DNA of 64,000 bases from assembly GCA_039028895.1 (NCBI GenBank), contig JBCCHF010000005.1:171253-235252 (forward strand). The letters are read 5' to 3'. The translations under genes were made by a program, and so were the position numbers. This DNA comes from JAHDCJ01 sp039028895 (GTDB lineage: Bacteria > Bacteroidota > Bacteroidia > Chitinophagales > Saprospiraceae). Under the pieces are notes generated by a model that did no database searches, was not told the origin of the DNA, and saw only the letters and a program-made list of their open reading frames with translations. Shown in pieces: positions 62,418 to 64,000 of this stretch. How positions within the stretch are numbered: the first letter of the stretch is position 1; each line of letters begins with the position of its first letter.

Positions 62418-63452
62418 ATGAATAAATACATAACACTCTCTCTAGTTTTTCTGTTTGCCCTTACCCTGAGAGTAGAAGCAGGTAACCCTGACCGACAAGG
62501 TGAGGCAGGTGCCTACGAATTGCTGATGAATCCCTGGGCTAGAAGTTCAGGACTTCACGGTATGGTAACAGCAAACGTTCGTGGTGTAGAAGCTATGCGG
62601 ATCAATGTAGCCGGATTGGCCTACACCAAAAAGACCGAACTCGTTTTTTCTCGGTCAAATTACCTACAAAGTTCAGGTGTCCATTTCAACGCTTTTGGCC
62701 TTAGCCAACGCTTAGGTAAAAAAGGTGTTTTGGGCCTAAGTCTCATGGCTATTGACTTCGGTGAGATTGACATCACCACCACAGAACAGCCTGATGGAAT
62801 TGGAGCTACCTACAAACCAAGTTTCTTTAATCTTGGTGTAGCTTATGCTTATCAATTCTCTGAAAGGATATCTGGTGGTGTAACTATCCGATTGATTTCT
62901 GAAGCTGCTGCTAACGTTTCAACAAACGGTATCGCATTTGATGCGGGTATTCAGTATGCAACAGGTAATGTCAAATTGGGAATTAGTCTAAGAAACGTCG
63001 GAACTCCAATGCAATTTGGTGGTGACGCGCTTTCTACACCTGCTGAATCTTCAAATGGTAACCAGATTACACTGAACTACGGAGCTTCAAGATTCGAATT
63101 GCCATCAACACTTAACATTGGTGCATCTTACGATATAAAATTCGCTGAAGATGTACACCGTGTTACACTAATGGCCAACTTTACTTCAAATACTTTCTCC
63201 AAAGACCAGTATGGTGGCGGACTTGAGTACTCACTTAAAGACCAGTTCATGGTGCGTGTAGGATATAAGTATGAAGATGGCTTACTTGATGAAGCAGAAC
63301 GTACCAATGTTTACACTGGCCTCTCCGCTGGTGCTACTATTGAACTTCCGGTAAAGAAAGGTAGTGAAACCACTATCGGAATTGACTATTCTTACCGTTC
63401 AACAGATCCGTTTGATGGAACACACAGTTTTGGTGTTCGTCTAGCGCTATAA
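62418..63452 (+). CDS. PorV/PorQ-family outer-membrane barrel
   Basis: The start is placed at the ATG at 62418 (a TTG lies 9 bases upstream in frame). The 344-residue product has a signal peptide (about 1-22) and the FadL-like barrel of PorV: LLMNPWARSSGLHGM near 36-50, MRINVAGLAYTKKTELVFSR, then regular strands to the C terminus (SFGVRLAL). PorV is the T9SS shuttle that carries cargo from the translocon to the attachment complex. This copy is linked to one cargo gene and may be specialised for it. Confidence 0.88.
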   Translation: MNKYITLSLVFLFALTLRVEAGNPDRQGEAGAYELLMNPWARSSGLHGMVTANVRGVEAMRINVAGLAYTKKTELVFSRSNYLQSSGVHFNAFGLSQRLGKKGVLGLSLMAIDFGEIDITTTEQPDGIGATYKPSFFNLGVAYAYQFSERISGGVTIRLISEAAANVSTNGIAFDAGIQYATGNVKLGISLRNVGTPMQFGGDALSTPAESSNGNQITLNYGASRFELPSTLNIGASYDIKFAEDVHRVTLMANFTSNTFSKDQYGGGLEYSLKDQFMVRVGYKYEDGLLDEAERTNVYTGLSAGATIELPVKKGSETTIGIDYSYRSTDPFDGTHSFGVRLAL

Positions 63453-63520
63453 ACGCCTTTAGCTCAACGGCTTATTATGTGCTTATAGCACGGTCTAAAG
63501 AACGAATTAGATATTTTTAT

Positions 63521-63528
63521 TAACTTTG
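63521..63528 (+). promoter_or_regulatory. Candidate -7 box upstream of the greA leader hairpin
   Basis: TAACTTTG matches TAnnTTTG. The transcript would begin at about 63535, just before the hairpin at 63541-63578, putting that hairpin in the 5' leader of greA. No TTTG is found at -33. Confidence 0.45.
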
Positions 63529-63540
63529 TGTTAATCAATT

Positions 63541-63588
63541 GAAGAACGTTTTTTACCATCAGGTAAGAAACGTTCTTCTTTTCTGTTC
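63541..63588 (+). terminator. Strong hairpin with T-rich tail between the PorV-like gene and greA
   Basis: A 17-base stem (63541-63557 with 63562-63578) with a 4-base loop has only one U-G wobble in the plus transcript and is followed by TTTTCTGTTC. It may terminate the receptor operon that ends at 63452. Because a -7 box lies upstream at 63521, it may also act as an attenuator in the greA leader. Confidence 0.65.
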
Positions 63589-63609
63589 TATAACCAAACT
63601 TTTACGAGA

Positions 63610-64000
63610 ATGTCTACTATTAACTATCTGACTCAAGAAGAATATGACAAACTGCTTGAAGAATTAGATTATCTGAAAACAGTAGAAAGAGACAAAGCAT
63701 CCAAAGCTATTGCTGAAGCAAGAGAGAAAGGAGACCTTTCAGAAAATGCGGAATATGATGCGGCAAAAGAAGCACAAGGCAAACTCGAATTAAGAATTAA
63801 TCAGCTTAGCAAAGCGTTAAATAATTCAAGAGTGATAAGCGCCGATGATCTTGACGGCTCTTCTGTAACCATCCTTTGTAAGGTTACTATCAAAAATAAA
63901 AAGAACAATGCCGAGATGACTTATCAGTTGGTCTCAGAATCCACAGCTGATCTAAAACAGAAGAAAATCTCTGTGACTTCCCCCATCGGTAAAGCATTAT
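63610..64000 (+). CDS. greA: Transcription elongation factor GreA, 3' end outside window
   Basis: GreA stimulates cleavage of backtracked RNA by RNA polymerase. The visible 130 residues start STINYLTQEEYDKLLEEL and include the coiled-coil tip acids in EAREKGDLSENAEYDAAKEA (about 37-56), which place the Asp/Glu pair at the polymerase active site. The FKBP-like C-terminal domain begins near residue 80 and is cut at the window edge. Confidence 0.95.
   Translation, partial: MSTINYLTQEEYDKLLEELDYLKTVERDKASKAIAEAREKGDLSENAEYDAAKEAQGKLELRINQLSKALNNSRVISADDLDGSSVTILCKVTIKNKKNNAEMTYQLVSESTADLKQKKISVTSPIGKAL

Noticed and set aside
1..64000. CRISPR arrays, tRNA or rRNA genes, insertion sequences, integrases or prophage genes
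   Set aside because: None was recognised on either strand; intergenic regions were read by eye only, so a divergent small RNA could have been missed.

Overview
The window comes from a Bacteroidota chromosome, probably of the Saprospiria/Cytophagia/Chitinophagia kind. The basis is type IX secretion (T9SS) components (PorQ, a PorV-like protein, Por-type secretion tails), a TonB-dependent receptor with an N-terminal carboxypeptidase-regulatory-like domain, an isolated atpD-atpC pair, LytTR/LytS two-component systems, DUF1800/DUF1501 and DUF3667 families, few Shine-Dalgarno sequences, and several -7 boxes of the form TAnnTTTG that are typical of Bacteroidota. The genus cannot be told from the sequence alone. 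No tRNA, rRNA, CRISPR array, insertion sequence or prophage was recognised.

Layout. 1-7580 (minus): the N-terminal 2526 residues of a giant secreted beta-helix protein with four repeats of about 545 residues; its 3' end is outside the window. 8010-10418 (minus): DUF3667 membrane protein, small membrane protein, murB. 10620-16493 (minus): the most unusual region, two tandem copies of an exosortase H-type enzyme, each followed by the same kind of membrane partner, with two cargo proteins carrying the matching IPTLxxWG-type C-terminal signal, a small two-helix membrane protein that is free in one copy and fused to the cargo in the other, and a small secreted protein. 16791-18617: ATP synthase beta and epsilon. 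18680-25332: a secreted protein, Nif3-like protein, C4 zinc-ribbon coiled coil, secreted TPR protein, another secreted protein, hemA. 25440-26533: a translationally coupled pair, a PD-(D/E)xK nuclease-like protein and a TOPRIM-like protein, possibly a defence or repair cassette. 26555-34639: YdjM-like hydrolase, M3 peptidase, a short membrane ORF, PorQ, YwqK-like lipoprotein, dapD, a secretion-tail-only miniprotein, DUF2851. 34623-41203 (minus): a four-gene operon with two LytS-type kinases and two LytTR regulators. 41515-44983: exported protein, DUF1800, DUF1501. 45011-54623: LptF/G permease, tgt, glycosyltransferase, ECF sigma factor, rsmG, pdxA, M17 aminopeptidase, rsmA, 2-hydroxyacid dehydrogenase. 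54770-63452: an apparent operon of TonB receptor, giant T9SS cargo and PorV-like barrel. 63610-64000: greA, cut by the window end.

How it fits together. Two protein-sorting routes coexist: T9SS (PorQ, PorV-like, Por tails) and exosortase H/IPTL-CTERM. In the exosortase region the cargo, sorting enzyme and accessory membrane proteins are encoded side by side, so it reads as two self-contained, duplicated sorting modules. The rest is mostly housekeeping with envelope proteins in between. Family assignments rest on motif recognition from the translated sequence; no database search was run.
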